A stretch of 64,000 nucleotides of DNA from JBBRUG01 sp038247995 (GTDB lineage Bacteria > Chloroflexota > Chloroflexia > Chloroflexales > Chloroflexaceae), in contig JBBRUG010000002.1 in NCBI GenBank assembly GCA_038247995.1, forward strand, positions 1 through 64,000, written 5' to 3'. The notes below the pieces were generated by a model. That model had not been told where the DNA came from, ran no database searches, and saw only the letters and a list, made by a program, of their open reading frames with translations. Both the position numbers and the translations under genes were made by a program. This document shows positions 1 through 7,755 of the stretch, piece after piece (within the stretch, counting starts at the first letter, position 1; each line of letters begins with the position of its first letter).

Positions 1-2
1 CA

Positions 3-44
3 GGCGTGCTGGCCGATATTATAGCCACAGCGCGGGAGATGTAA
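3..44 (+). CDS. C-terminal end of an upstream gene (partial)
   Basis: An open frame enters from the left edge, reads GVLADIIATAREM and stops at TAA (42-44), one base before the GTG of the adenosine deaminase gene. The tight spacing suggests an operon with that gene. Thirteen residues are too few to identify the product. Confidence 0.45.
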   Translation, partial: GVLADIIATAREM

Positions 45-45
45 G

Positions 46-1075
46 GTGAGCAACCCAATCGACCCGACCGTCCCCCTCGTTGATCTGCATCGCCACCTGG
101 ACGGCAACGTGCGCCTGGAGACAGTGCTCGATATTGGGCGCGCCCATAAGATCGCGCTGCCTGCCGACACTGTCGAAGGTTTGCGCCCCTACGGCCAGGT
201 GCAGAGTGCTGTGCCTTCGCTGATGAATTTTATCGCCAAGTTTGATCTGCTCAAACTGGCTTTTGTCGATGCCGATGCAATTGAGCGCAGCGCCACTGAG
301 AATATCGAAGATGCTTACTAACGAGGGGATCGCCTACATTGAATTGCGCATGAGCCCGGCCTTGATGGGCGAGCGTTACGGCATCTCGCCCCACGTGATG
401 ATGGGCGCGATCTGCCGCGGCGTGCAGGCGGGCATGGCGCGCTGGCCGGTACAAGCAAAGGTGATCGGGATCATGTCGCGCCATCTCGGCGAGGCGATCT
501 GCCGGCAGGAATTGGATGCAGCAATCGACCATATGCATGCCGGCGTAGTGGCGATTGATCTCGCCGGCGACGAGGCAAATTTTCCCGGCCAGCGTTTTGT
601 GCGCCATTTTGAGCGCGCCCGTGCCGCTGGCCTACGGATCACTGTCCACGCCGGCGAAGCCGACGGCGCCGCCAGTGTGCGCCAGGCGATCGAAGCACTC
701 GGCGCCGAGCGGATCGGCCATGGCATTCGGGCAATTGAAGACCCGGCCGTGATGCAGTTAATCGCCGAGCGCGGGATCGCCCTGGAAGTCTGTCCCACCA
801 GTAACCTTCAGACTAGTACCGTCACCAGTTATGCCGCTCACCCACTGCCCGCTCTCTTGCGCGCCGGCCTCTGCGTTACGCTCAACAGCGACGATCCTGG
901 TATCAGCGCGATCGACCTGCCGCATGAGTATCGCATTGCCCGCGACAAGCTCGGCCTCAGCGCCGCTGAATTGCGCCGGGTTCAGCTTAATGGCTTGCAA
1001 GCAGCATTCCTGAGCGCTGCGGAACGGGATCGGCTGATGGGACAGGGGGACAAGGGGCCAAGTTCTGAGGATTGA
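46..1075 (+). pseudogene. add: adenosine deaminase, interrupted by a one-base frameshift
   Basis: Adenosine deaminase hydrolyses adenosine or deoxyadenosine to inosine and ammonia in purine salvage. The first frame (46-321) carries the N-terminal zinc motif LHRHLDG. It ends after ENIEDAY at a TAA. The next frame resumes at once with NEGIAYIELRMSP and holds the other zinc and catalytic motifs: HAGE, IGHG and SDDP. Removing one base near 319-322 joins them as IEDA-YNE-GIAYIELR, with the spacing expected for the family. The start is GTG at 46, one base after an upstream stop. All catalytic motifs are intact, so either the inactivation is recent or the extra base is a sequencing error. The C-terminal tail runs up to a 15-bp tandem repeat. 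Two separate genes are unlikely because the halves fit exactly. Confidence 0.85.
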
Positions 1076-1077
1076 GT

Positions 1078-1230
1078 GTTCGCAGTTCGCAGTCTGACAG
1101 TTCGCAGTCTGACAGTTCGCAGTCTGACAGTTCGCAGTCTGACAGTTCGCAGTCTGACAGTTCACAGTCTGACAGTTCACAGTCTGACAGTTCGCAGTCT
1201 GACAGTTCACAGTCTGACAGTTCACAGTTC
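1078..1230. repeat. 15-bp tandem repeat array
   Basis: The unit AGTTCGCAGTCTGAC repeats head to tail about nine times from 1084 to 1218, with partial copies on both sides. Position six varies between G and A, the A form lying mainly in the right half. Because 15 is a multiple of three and lacks stops in several frames, long open frames cross it. These are not convincing genes. The array separates the adenosine deaminase gene from the membrane protein at 1277. Confidence 0.95.
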
Positions 1231-1271
1231 ACGGTTCCCTGGTTCCTTGGTTCCCTGGTTCCTTGGTTCTC
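1231..1271. repeat. short GGTTCC tandem repeat
   Basis: Directly after the 15-bp array there are two copies of GGTTCCCTGGTTCCTT and a partial third. This is low-complexity DNA just before the membrane protein start at 1277. Confidence 0.85.
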
Positions 1272-1276
1272 AATGT

Positions 1277-2893
1277 ATGGTGTACTCACCCCCCAAACAA
1301 ACAAATCTGATTGTATCCGGCATCAGTCTGCTCTTGATTGTGGCGGCGCTGGCACTCGGCGTTTGGCACGCGAGCCGCTTTGTTGCATACAACAGCGTTG
1401 CGCTGGCCTATCGCGGCCCGCTCGACGGCCAGGAAGGCACATTGCTTCACGAGGCACGGCTGATCTTACGCGGCGAGCCGCTCTACCAGCCGTTGCAACT
1501 CGATCGCGTGGTGGGCGCGCCGTATCCGCCCGTCCACGCCTACACCTTGGCTGCCGTCGAGCGCCTGCTCCATGGCCCAACCCCGCCCGCCAATGTCGAT
1601 ACGGGCCACCTCTGGTTTGGCGGTCGCCTGATTTCGCTAGCTGGGATCACTGGAGCGGCGTTGATCGCGGGCTTGATCGTCTGGCGCGTCGGCGGGAATG
1701 TGAGCGCCGCTCTGCTCACGAGCCTGGCCTTTCTTGCCACGCCGCCCGCACAGCTCTGGGCTACGCGGATCAAGCCCGACCCGTTGGCGCTGCTCTTCAC
1801 CACCAGCGGCTTGTTGTTGGCGGCGATTGCCTTTACCAGCAGCATCCGGCGCCGGCGTATCTTCCTGATTTGGGCGGCGCTGCTTTTTGCCCTGGCCTAC
1901 TTCACCAAACAAACTCAGATTGCCGCGCCGCTTGCTGTGGGTTTTGCGCTGCTGTTCGCCCCGCTGCCAGCCGGTGAACGTGCGCTTCCGCCAGGGTGGG
2001 TACGCCGCCAATTCGCCCTACGGCCTGGGCTGATCGCCTTCAGCCTGACCTACCTCGTGGCTGTGGGTGCGAGTTGGTTGGCGCTAGACATAATCACCAA
2101 TGGTCAATTTACGTTCCACGTCTGGGGGTTGCATCCTCCCGAGTGGTGGATCTTCGGGCGCTTCCTGCGTTATGCGGCACTTCTGCTACCCGGTTGGCCG
2201 TTGATGCTGCTGGTGCTCTGCGGCGGCGGTTTGCTGGTCGTACGCATGCGCGGGCGTGCTCCCGACCCAGCGCTGACAATGGCGCTCGCCTATGCCGCCC
2301 TGGGTAGCGCCACGCTGATCGGTGCCGGCACAATCGGGTCGCACCATAATCATCTGTTGGAGCCCTACCTTGCGCTGGCTATCGGCGGCGGCGCGGCTGC
2401 CGGTCGGATGCTCGGCATGGCCCGTTTCGGTAGCGGCGCAGCGCGGGTCGTGCTGCCGGTGCTTGCCGCAGGCCTGCTTGTGCTCCAAGGTTGGAGTTTC
2501 ATTCAGCGCCCGGCTTGGTACGGCGGCGAATTTGATCTGAGCCAGCCAAATTGGGAGCGCTTTGTAACGCTGATCCGTAGCCAGCCCGGCGAAGTGCTCA
2601 GCGACGATGTGGGCCTGTTGTTGCTTGCCGGCAAAACGCCGCGCTACGACGATCCGCCGACGATGGGGCCGGCGGCGCGCAGCGATCTTTGGGATCAGTC
2701 CGGCCTGTTGCGTGAGATCGAAGCACAACGTTTCGACCTGGTTTTGCTCCACTTCGACGCCACGCGCCAGGAGATCGACTCCTATGGGCGCTGGTCGCCT
2801 GAATTTATTGCCGCTCTGCGCGCTAACTATCGCCTGTTGTACCGCGATCTGTATTTTTCATATGTACCGGCGGAAACGCCTGAGACACAATGA
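1277..2893 (+). CDS. GT-C-like polytopic membrane glycosyltransferase
   Basis: This is a 538-residue integral membrane protein with many hydrophobic segments, beginning with one at about residues 11-30. The first outer loop has an acidic stretch, GPLDGQEG, then LILRGEPLY. A later PYPPVHAY and an IKPDP motif follow. This resembles GT-C (PMT/ArnT-like) transferases that use polyprenyl-phosphate sugars, so a role in glycosylating an envelope component is inferred. The ATG at 1277 is chosen because everything upstream in frame is tandem repeat. No strong ribosome site is visible. The C-terminal 100 residues are soluble. The general class is fairly safe; the substrate is unknown. Confidence 0.65.
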   Translation: MVYSPPKQTNLIVSGISLLLIVAALALGVWHASRFVAYNSVALAYRGPLDGQEGTLLHEARLILRGEPLYQPLQLDRVVGAPYPPVHAYTLAAVERLLHGPTPPANVDTGHLWFGGRLISLAGITGAALIAGLIVWRVGGNVSAALLTSLAFLATPPAQLWATRIKPDPLALLFTTSGLLLAAIAFTSSIRRRRIFLIWAALLFALAYFTKQTQIAAPLAVGFALLFAPLPAGERALPPGWVRRQFALRPGLIAFSLTYLVAVGASWLALDIITNGQFTFHVWGLHPPEWWIFGRFLRYAALLLPGWPLMLLVLCGGGLLVVRMRGRAPDPALTMALAYAALGSATLIGAGTIGSHHNHLLEPYLALAIGGGAAAGRMLGMARFGSGAARVVLPVLAAGLLVLQGWSFIQRPAWYGGEFDLSQPNWERFVTLIRSQPGEVLSDDVGLLLLAGKTPRYDDPPTMGPAARSDLWDQSGLLREIEAQRFDLVLLHFDATRQEIDSYGRWSPEFIAALRANYRLLYRDLYFSYVPAETPETQ

Positions 2894-2986
2894 AAAATCG
2901 CCCTTTGTCCCTTTGTCCCCTTGCCCGCTCCCCATGCCCTATGGTACAGTTGTGCCGGAATTCGTACGCTCAGAAAGGGGCGGCCG

Positions 2987-3673
2987 ATGACGGCACCAGA
3001 CGAGCAGAGTGGTCGCGTGACACCGGCAATTGAAGATTACTTGAAGGCGATCTACGCCCTGCAACAGCAAGGCGGTGTGGTGAGCACCTCAATGCTGGGC
3101 GAACAGCGCGGCTTCAAGCCTGGCTCGGTAACGGGGATGATCAAAAAGCTGGCCGAGATGAACCTTGTCCAGCACACACCGTATCAGGGCGTCCAGCTTA
3201 CATCGGCCGGCGAGCGGATCGCTCTGGAGGTGATCCGCCATCATCGCTTGCTCGAACTTTACCTGGTTGAGGCGTTGGGCTACAGCTGGGATGAGGTTCA
3301 CGAGGAGGCCGAGAAACTCGAACACCATATCAGCGAAAAGCTCGAAGCACGCATTGCGGCGCGCCTGGGCCATCCCGACGTTGATCCGCATGGCGACCCG
3401 ATCCCGACCCTTGAAGGCCACCTGCCGGTGACGGCGGATCTACGGCTTGGCGATCTACCTGCCGGCATGGCGGCGCGGATCTTGCGCGTACGTGATCAGG
3501 GCGCCGAGCGCCTGCGTTACCTGGCCGACCTGGGCTTGACCCCCGGTGCAACTGTTGAAGTAACCGCGTGCGCCCCCTTCGATGGCCCAGTATCCGTGCG
3601 CATCGGCGGTGCGATTCACGCCCTCGATCGGCGTATGGCGCGTACGATTGAAGTCGAGGGTCTCGAAGGATAA
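2987..3673 (+). CDS. DtxR/MntR-family metal-dependent transcriptional regulator
   Basis: The 228-residue protein begins with a winged helix (ITPAIEDYLKAIYAL-like start, then helix-turn-helix around GFKPGSVTGMIKKLAE). A dimerisation and metal-binding domain follows, with HHRLLELYLVEALG and a second His/Glu cluster, HEEAEKLEHHISE. The last 75 residues are an SH3/FeoA-like domain. This is the standard layout of Fe(II)- or Mn(II)-sensing DtxR/IdeR/MntR repressors. The ATG at 2987 follows an AAAGGGG site. No iron or manganese transporter lies next to it, so its targets are probably elsewhere. Whether it senses iron or manganese cannot be told from the sequence alone. Confidence 0.88.
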   Translation: MTAPDEQSGRVTPAIEDYLKAIYALQQQGGVVSTSMLGEQRGFKPGSVTGMIKKLAEMNLVQHTPYQGVQLTSAGERIALEVIRHHRLLELYLVEALGYSWDEVHEEAEKLEHHISEKLEARIAARLGHPDVDPHGDPIPTLEGHLPVTADLRLGDLPAGMAARILRVRDQGAERLRYLADLGLTPGATVEVTACAPFDGPVSVRIGGAIHALDRRMARTIEVEGLEG

Positions 3674-3674
3674 A

Positions 3675-3709
3675 AAAGCTGTGGAAACGCCGAGCGCTTC
3701 CACAGCTTT
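3675..3709. terminator. bidirectional hairpin terminator
   Basis: A perfect 12-bp stem (3675-3686 with 3698-3709, arm AAAGCTGTGGAA) encloses an 11-nt loop. A-rich and T-rich ends make it usable on both strands. It lies between the convergent regulator and M23 peptidase genes. Confidence 0.85.
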
Positions 3710-3724
3710 CTGATGCAGACGTGC

Positions 3725-4903
3725 TTACTCGTCTGCCACGACCGGCTCGACAACAATTGCCCCGATTGTTTTCCACTCACCATAATTGCCGGCCAGATCC
3801 ACACTCTGGACGCGAACATGGTAGTGTCCGGCCTCTAACGGTGGGGTCTTCACCACCGGTTCGGCACTAAACCACTCCGAATTACCATGTAGCTCCGGCC
3901 CAACATAGACCCGATAGCCTTTGGTTCCCGCTAGATTGTCTTGTACCGGTTGCCATTGCACAACGGCAATTGAACCCGCAGGCAAGGTCTGATTAGGGAT
4001 GACGTTCGGCGCCGGCGGTGCTGTGACGTCGTAGCCAAGCGGCCCGTAGGTTGCAACCGTTTGTTTGCCGTCCGGCCCCCACACGCGCACATGGAGTGTG
4101 TGCATCCCCTCCCCGGCGCTACTCAGCAGCGCATACCCATCTACGACCTGGGGGAACATTGGTGCGTCGGCGGCCGGATCGGCATTCCAGCTTTGGCTTA
4201 ATCCGCCACCCGACCAGGTACTTGTAAAGTCAACCCGCTGGTCGCTGTTATACCAGCTTGCCGGCTCTGTTGTACTGCTGAAGCTGATTTGAGGCGGTTG
4301 GATCGACATGGCCGTCACAACCGTGCCGCCGTGTTGGTTGCAGCCGCCGACTTCGGGCAGATTATACCCCTCAGCAAAGTTCAGCGCCACCGATTGCTTC
4401 TGGCTCCAGCCGTCGCGCGCGGCGGTGTAGGCTGTAAAGTGCAGGTGCGGTACGCCCGGCGATCCACGATCACCAGCAAAGCCGAGCGTTTCCCCGGCCT
4501 CAAAATAGCGCCCGCGCTGCGTCGTGACGGCGCTCTGCAGGTGCGTATACATCGTGAAAAAGCGATCACCATGGTACAGAATCAGCGTTCCGCTGCGCGC
4601 CTCCCAGTTATGCACCTCGCCGCCGGCTGCCGCACGCACCGGCGCACCATACGTCGGGCCGTCAACCTGGGCGAGATCAAGCGAGTAGCGATCCCACGCA
4701 TTATGAGTGCCGCATGCATAACCTTGAATGATTTTCCAGGCATCACCGGGCGGGGTCGGGAGAATGAGTTGCGGGGCGGCGCGAACAGGATCTGGGCTGG
4801 CGAACAGAGCCAGCAGTGTCAGCAGTGCGCAGACGAGGGATGTAATGTGGAGACGTTTGGTGTAGGCGCAGCTGCCAGCGTGAGTCGAGCGCAGACTCGG
4901 CAA
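3725..4903 (-). CDS. exported M23 (LytM) family peptidase
   Basis: The 392-residue protein has an N-terminal signal sequence (about residues 15-42, ending near PVRAAP). A LytM/M23 domain follows with the zinc motifs HNAWDRYSLD and HLHF near residues 65 and 155. Such enzymes cut peptide cross-links in the cell wall or act in division. The C-terminal half (about 230-390) looks like beta-sandwich (Fn3-like) modules, seen as VRVWGPDG and YHVRVQSVDLAGN. The start is taken as TTG at 4903 because AGGAGG lies six bases upstream; an ATG at 4939 has no such site. It is monocistronic and faces the DtxR gene across a shared terminator. Confidence 0.85.
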   Translation of the reverse strand: MPSLRSTHAGSCAYTKRLHITSLVCALLTLLALFASPDPVRAAPQLILPTPPGDAWKIIQGYACGTHNAWDRYSLDLAQVDGPTYGAPVRAAAGGEVHNWEARSGTLILYHGDRFFTMYTHLQSAVTTQRGRYFEAGETLGFAGDRGSPGVPHLHFTAYTAARDGWSQKQSVALNFAEGYNLPEVGGCNQHGGTVVTAMSIQPPQISFSSTTEPASWYNSDQRVDFTSTWSGGGLSQSWNADPAADAPMFPQVVDGYALLSSAGEGMHTLHVRVWGPDGKQTVATYGPLGYDVTAPPAPNVIPNQTLPAGSIAVVQWQPVQDNLAGTKGYRVYVGPELHGNSEWFSAEPVVKTPPLEAGHYHVRVQSVDLAGNYGEWKTIGAIVVEPVVADE

Positions 4904-5237
4904 GCACAACCTCCTGGTTTTTGATCGCACGCAGATCATGCTGGCGCAGTCGGGGCGCGCAGCGTGTGGGGTGAGCCGCCTGGCTCTTGAGCTGATCGCG
5001 GCTGCTTGGCCGCATGCTCGTTTGGGTTCGTCGTGCGTCGTTCTGAATAATCACCGAATTGTCGCCAAGGACATGCCACTAACGAACATGGATAGCAGCG
5101 ACGAAGAAGATAGCATACCCTGGCAATCTGGTCAAATTCATGTTAAGGAAATAAACCAAGGCGTAAGGTGATCCGGCAGTAGAACCACTAAATTGCGCCA
5201 CACTTCTGGTAGAGCTGAAGTGGTATGATACGGTCTC
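4904..5237. other. intergenic region, no gene seen
   Basis: This stretch separates the divergent M23 peptidase and phosphatase-like genes. Neither strand has a convincing coding frame. The only clear signal is a TATGAT -10-like box near the right end. Confidence 0.5.
5224..5229 (+). promoter_or_regulatory. -10 box suggesting a leaderless transcript
   Basis: TATGAT ends eight bases before the ATG at 5238, so transcription would start almost at the start codon. No Shine-Dalgarno site is present. The -35 region is weak. Confidence 0.45.
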
Positions 5238-6065
5238 ATGGAACCAATTGTGATTTTGATGATTGGCGCTGCCGACACCGGACGGGCGCCGATGGCTGCG
5301 GCAATGCTCCGCCGGCTTGCCGTACGCAATGGCCGGACATGGCAGGTCGAGTCGGCGGGAGTTGTCGGTCATGATGGTGCGCCGCCTCAGCCCGAAACAC
5401 GCGATGCGCTGGCAACCCTTAATCTTGATCTAAGCCGGCATGTTGCGCGCTCGCTTACTGATCAATTGTGTGCTGAAGCGCAGCTTCTGATTGCCGTCGA
5501 TAGCGGCATTGCCCGCGTGCTGCGCGCCCGTTACCCCAACGCTCCAATTGCTACGCTGGGCGAACTTGCCGCGAGCCGCCGCGATATTCCCGACCCGTTT
5601 CGTATGCAAGTCGGCGCCTGGGTCTACTACGCCCGCGAGATGGAACAGATGCTGATCCATGGCTTCGAGCGCATCGTTGCACTTGTAGATCCGAGTGCGC
5701 CACCAACGCTACCGGCAGCGCCAAGCGCGCCCGAACCGCCGCCGGCCCCGGTTGCCCGCACAGCGGCGCCGTTGGATGTGGAACGTGCCGCAGCTCTTGA
5801 TCGGTGTACCCGCTTGCTCGCCCTGCTCAGCGAGATGCCCGACGTGATTGATCAGGCTGCCGCCCGCGAACGGCTCACTGCCGACCTGGTGCAGATCGCC
5901 GCTCGGCCGCTCTCGCCCGCCGATCTGGTTGCCGCCTATGTAGCGCTGCTCCAGGTGCGGCTCAACGCCAACGCCGAACTGCCGCTCGCCCTGCTGCATC
6001 CGGCGCTCGAACGCCTGCGCACTCCTATCGATCAGGCCGCCCTCGCCGCCCTCGCCGAATCGTAA
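5238..6065 (+). CDS. LMW protein-tyrosine phosphatase/arsenate reductase-like protein lacking the catalytic cysteine
   Basis: Residues 1-150 match the low-molecular-weight phosphatase fold. In that family the P-loop reads CxGNxCRSP; here it is GAADTGRAP, with both cysteines replaced by glycine and the arginine kept. The later Asp loop DIPDPF, which carries the general acid, is preserved. A proline/alanine-rich linker (about 155-180) leads to a helical C-terminal domain of about 95 residues that I do not recognise. Without the nucleophile, ordinary phosphatase or arsenate reductase activity is not expected, so a binding or regulatory role is inferred. The start has no ribosome site and may be leaderless. 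Confidence 0.75.
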   Translation: MEPIVILMIGAADTGRAPMAAAMLRRLAVRNGRTWQVESAGVVGHDGAPPQPETRDALATLNLDLSRHVARSLTDQLCAEAQLLIAVDSGIARVLRARYPNAPIATLGELAASRRDIPDPFRMQVGAWVYYAREMEQMLIHGFERIVALVDPSAPPTLPAAPSAPEPPPAPVARTAAPLDVERAAALDRCTRLLALLSEMPDVIDQAAARERLTADLVQIAARPLSPADLVAAYVALLQVRLNANAELPLALLHPALERLRTPIDQAALAALAES

Positions 6066-6170
6066 GGGCGGCCCCGCAGGGCCGCCCAGTTGAGACATGG
6101 GGCAAACACGTAAGGCAGACCCATGGGGCAGATACACGGGGCAGACCCATGGGTCTGCCCGTACGATCTG
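6066..6170. repeat. GC-rich hairpin repeats between convergent genes
   Basis: GGGCGGCC (6066-6073) pairs with GGCCGCCC a few bases later and can act as a terminator. It is followed by several GGCAGACCCATG/GGTCTGCCC units, one forming the palindrome GGGCAGACCCATGGGTCTGC. The units belong to the dispersed family also seen at 7628, 9756, 24181, 27820, 34014, 52681 and 57234. Confidence 0.75.
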
Positions 6171-6185
6171 CGATCTGCCTGCTGC

Positions 6186-7589
6186 CTAGCACTTACTCAT
6201 CAGCGGCAGAAAGAGCGTGTGCTCGCCTTGCTGCTGCGGCTCGGCCTGAAGTTGGAGCGCTGCCGTGTCGGTCCAGTTGATCGGTGTCTCCGCCCCGTTG
6301 AGGATGCCGAGCGGCGTGAATTCGCCGGGCGTCATGCCAGGGAAGATCGTGCCCAGGTTGCCATTGCCAAGCCGCCGGGTGAGCAGTTCGCTCAACACAA
6401 CCCGGTAATCAGTGGTGATTTTGAGATCCTGCCCCTTGTCGAGATCGGCCAGCCCCGGCCAGTTCCCATAGAGCTTGCCGCCACGCACGTGGCTTCCCCC
6501 AAGCACCATCATTACATTGCCGTGGCCATGATCGGTGCCGTTGCTCGCGTTGCGGCCCAGGCGTCGGCCGAATTCGCTCATTACGACCACAGTCAATCGA
6601 TTGTGGAAGCGGTTCATATCTTCGAAGAAGGCGCTCAGTCCTTGCGAGAGCGTCCCCAACCGATCCGGCAGGTAGCCCCGCCCGTCGTTGCCGGCCTGGT
6701 TCTCATGGGTGTCCCAGCCGCCGAAATCAATTGTTGCTACCTGTAGGCCCATGTCAAGCTTCGCCGTCTGCGCTACGGTCTTCAATGAGTCGCCGAATGA
6801 TCCGTTCGGGTAGGCGGCGCTGCCTTCCGGTACGTAGTTGCCGGGGTTGCGCTCGCGGATCGCCTCGATCGTCTCCAGCGTGCGTTTGCCCGCTCGGTCG
6901 AGCGGAGTATTGCTACTGCCGGGGTAAAATGCGTCAATCGCCTGCAGCATCTGCCAATCTTCTTCCGCCCGGTTGTAGCGCCAGTTGCTGGTCAGCCCGA
7001 ATTCGCGCGGCGAACGCATTGCTACGGCGCCATTGTAGTTCAGCAGCGAGGCCGGCACCGCGCTACCTGCCGCAACCACCGGCAGCATTGCGTCGGTGGA
7101 GCCGATCGTCTGGAGGTGCCGGGTGATCCAGCCGCTGCCGGTGTTCTTCTGGCCCGGTGTGCCGCGCTCCATGTAGTCCATCGCGTCGAAATGGCTGCGC
7201 GTGTCGTCGGTCAGGCCGCAGGCATGAACCATCGCCAGGTGCCCGCCGCGATACAGATCGGCCAGTCCGCCCATGGTGTGGTTCAGGCCGAACAGGCTGC
7301 TGCTGCCATACGTATCGTTCTGCGGCGCAATCTCGATTGGCCGGTAGTCGCCGCTTGTCGGCAGGGCTAACCCTTCGCGCTCCATGCGGTAGATCGGGTC
7401 TGAGTACGGCGCCAGTAGGGTTAGGCCGTCGCAGCCGCCGCGCAAAAAGACCAGGACGAAGATCTCATTCGTAGGGGCGGCCTGCGCCGTACGCGGGTTC
7501 GCGAAAACCATCTGGCTGACTTTTGCCGTCGCCATCGCCGCAATCGCGGCACTGCATCCCATCAGAAATTCTCGTCGTGAATAGCTCAC
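6186..7589 (-). CDS. DUF1501 family protein, Tat-exported
   Basis: The 467-residue protein begins with a twin-arginine signal (SRREFL followed by an Ala-rich segment), so it is probably exported folded. The rest matches DUF1501, a family with an alkaline-phosphatase/sulfatase-like fold, with VLVFLRGGCDG near the start and typical VVMSEFGRR, NGTDHGHGN and GGWDTHENQ motifs. The biochemical function of the family is not established. It lies directly downstream of the DUF1800 gene on the same strand, separated by about 165 bp of repeats, so the pair is probably co-expressed. The start ATG at 7589 carries the SRREFL signal immediately. Confidence 0.9.
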   Translation of the reverse strand: MSYSRREFLMGCSAAIAAMATAKVSQMVFANPRTAQAAPTNEIFVLVFLRGGCDGLTLLAPYSDPIYRMEREGLALPTSGDYRPIEIAPQNDTYGSSSLFGLNHTMGGLADLYRGGHLAMVHACGLTDDTRSHFDAMDYMERGTPGQKNTGSGWITRHLQTIGSTDAMLPVVAAGSAVPASLLNYNGAVAMRSPREFGLTSNWRYNRAEEDWQMLQAIDAFYPGSSNTPLDRAGKRTLETIEAIRERNPGNYVPEGSAAYPNGSFGDSLKTVAQTAKLDMGLQVATIDFGGWDTHENQAGNDGRGYLPDRLGTLSQGLSAFFEDMNRFHNRLTVVVMSEFGRRLGRNASNGTDHGHGNVMMVLGGSHVRGGKLYGNWPGLADLDKGQDLKITTDYRVVLSELLTRRLGNGNLGTIFPGMTPGEFTPLGILNGAETPINWTDTAALQLQAEPQQQGEHTLFLPLMSKC

Positions 7590-7627
7590 GAGGTAGCTCC
7601 TTTAGTAAAGTTTTAGCTTAGGTTAGT

Positions 7628-7752
7628 GTGGGGCAACCAGCGTGTCTGCCGCGAGCGGGTTGGGGCAGACCTACGTGTCTGCCCTGCCGCCTGCCGCGAT
7701 CCGCCTGCCGCGAGCGGGTTGGGGCAGACCTACGTGTCTGCCCTGCCGCCGG
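7628..7752. repeat. direct copies of GGGCAGACC...GTGTCTGCCC hairpin repeats
   Basis: Two near-identical 46-50 bp blocks of the form GCGAGCGGGTTGGGGCAGACC-TACGTGTCTGCCC lie between the DUF1501 and DUF1800 genes, and a degenerate third begins at 7628. Each can fold through GGGCAGAC/GTCTGCCC arms. They belong to the window-wide dispersed hairpin family. Confidence 0.85.
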
Positions 7753-7755
7753 TAA

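Noticed and set aside
242..1075. A second, separate gene starting at 242
   Set aside because: Its first 25 codons are out of frame with the adenosine deaminase motifs; from about 319 on it is the direct continuation of the first half.
1076..1276. Upstream extension of the membrane protein gene through VRSLT repeats
   Set aside because: The added residues are only translated tandem repeat; the hydrophobic N-terminus begins after the ATG at 1277.
758..1304. Minus-strand open frames reading NCQTV and CELSD repeats, and a plus-strand frame reading SSQSD repeats
   Set aside because: They exist because the 15-bp tandem unit has no stops in those frames. They run into the antisense of real genes.
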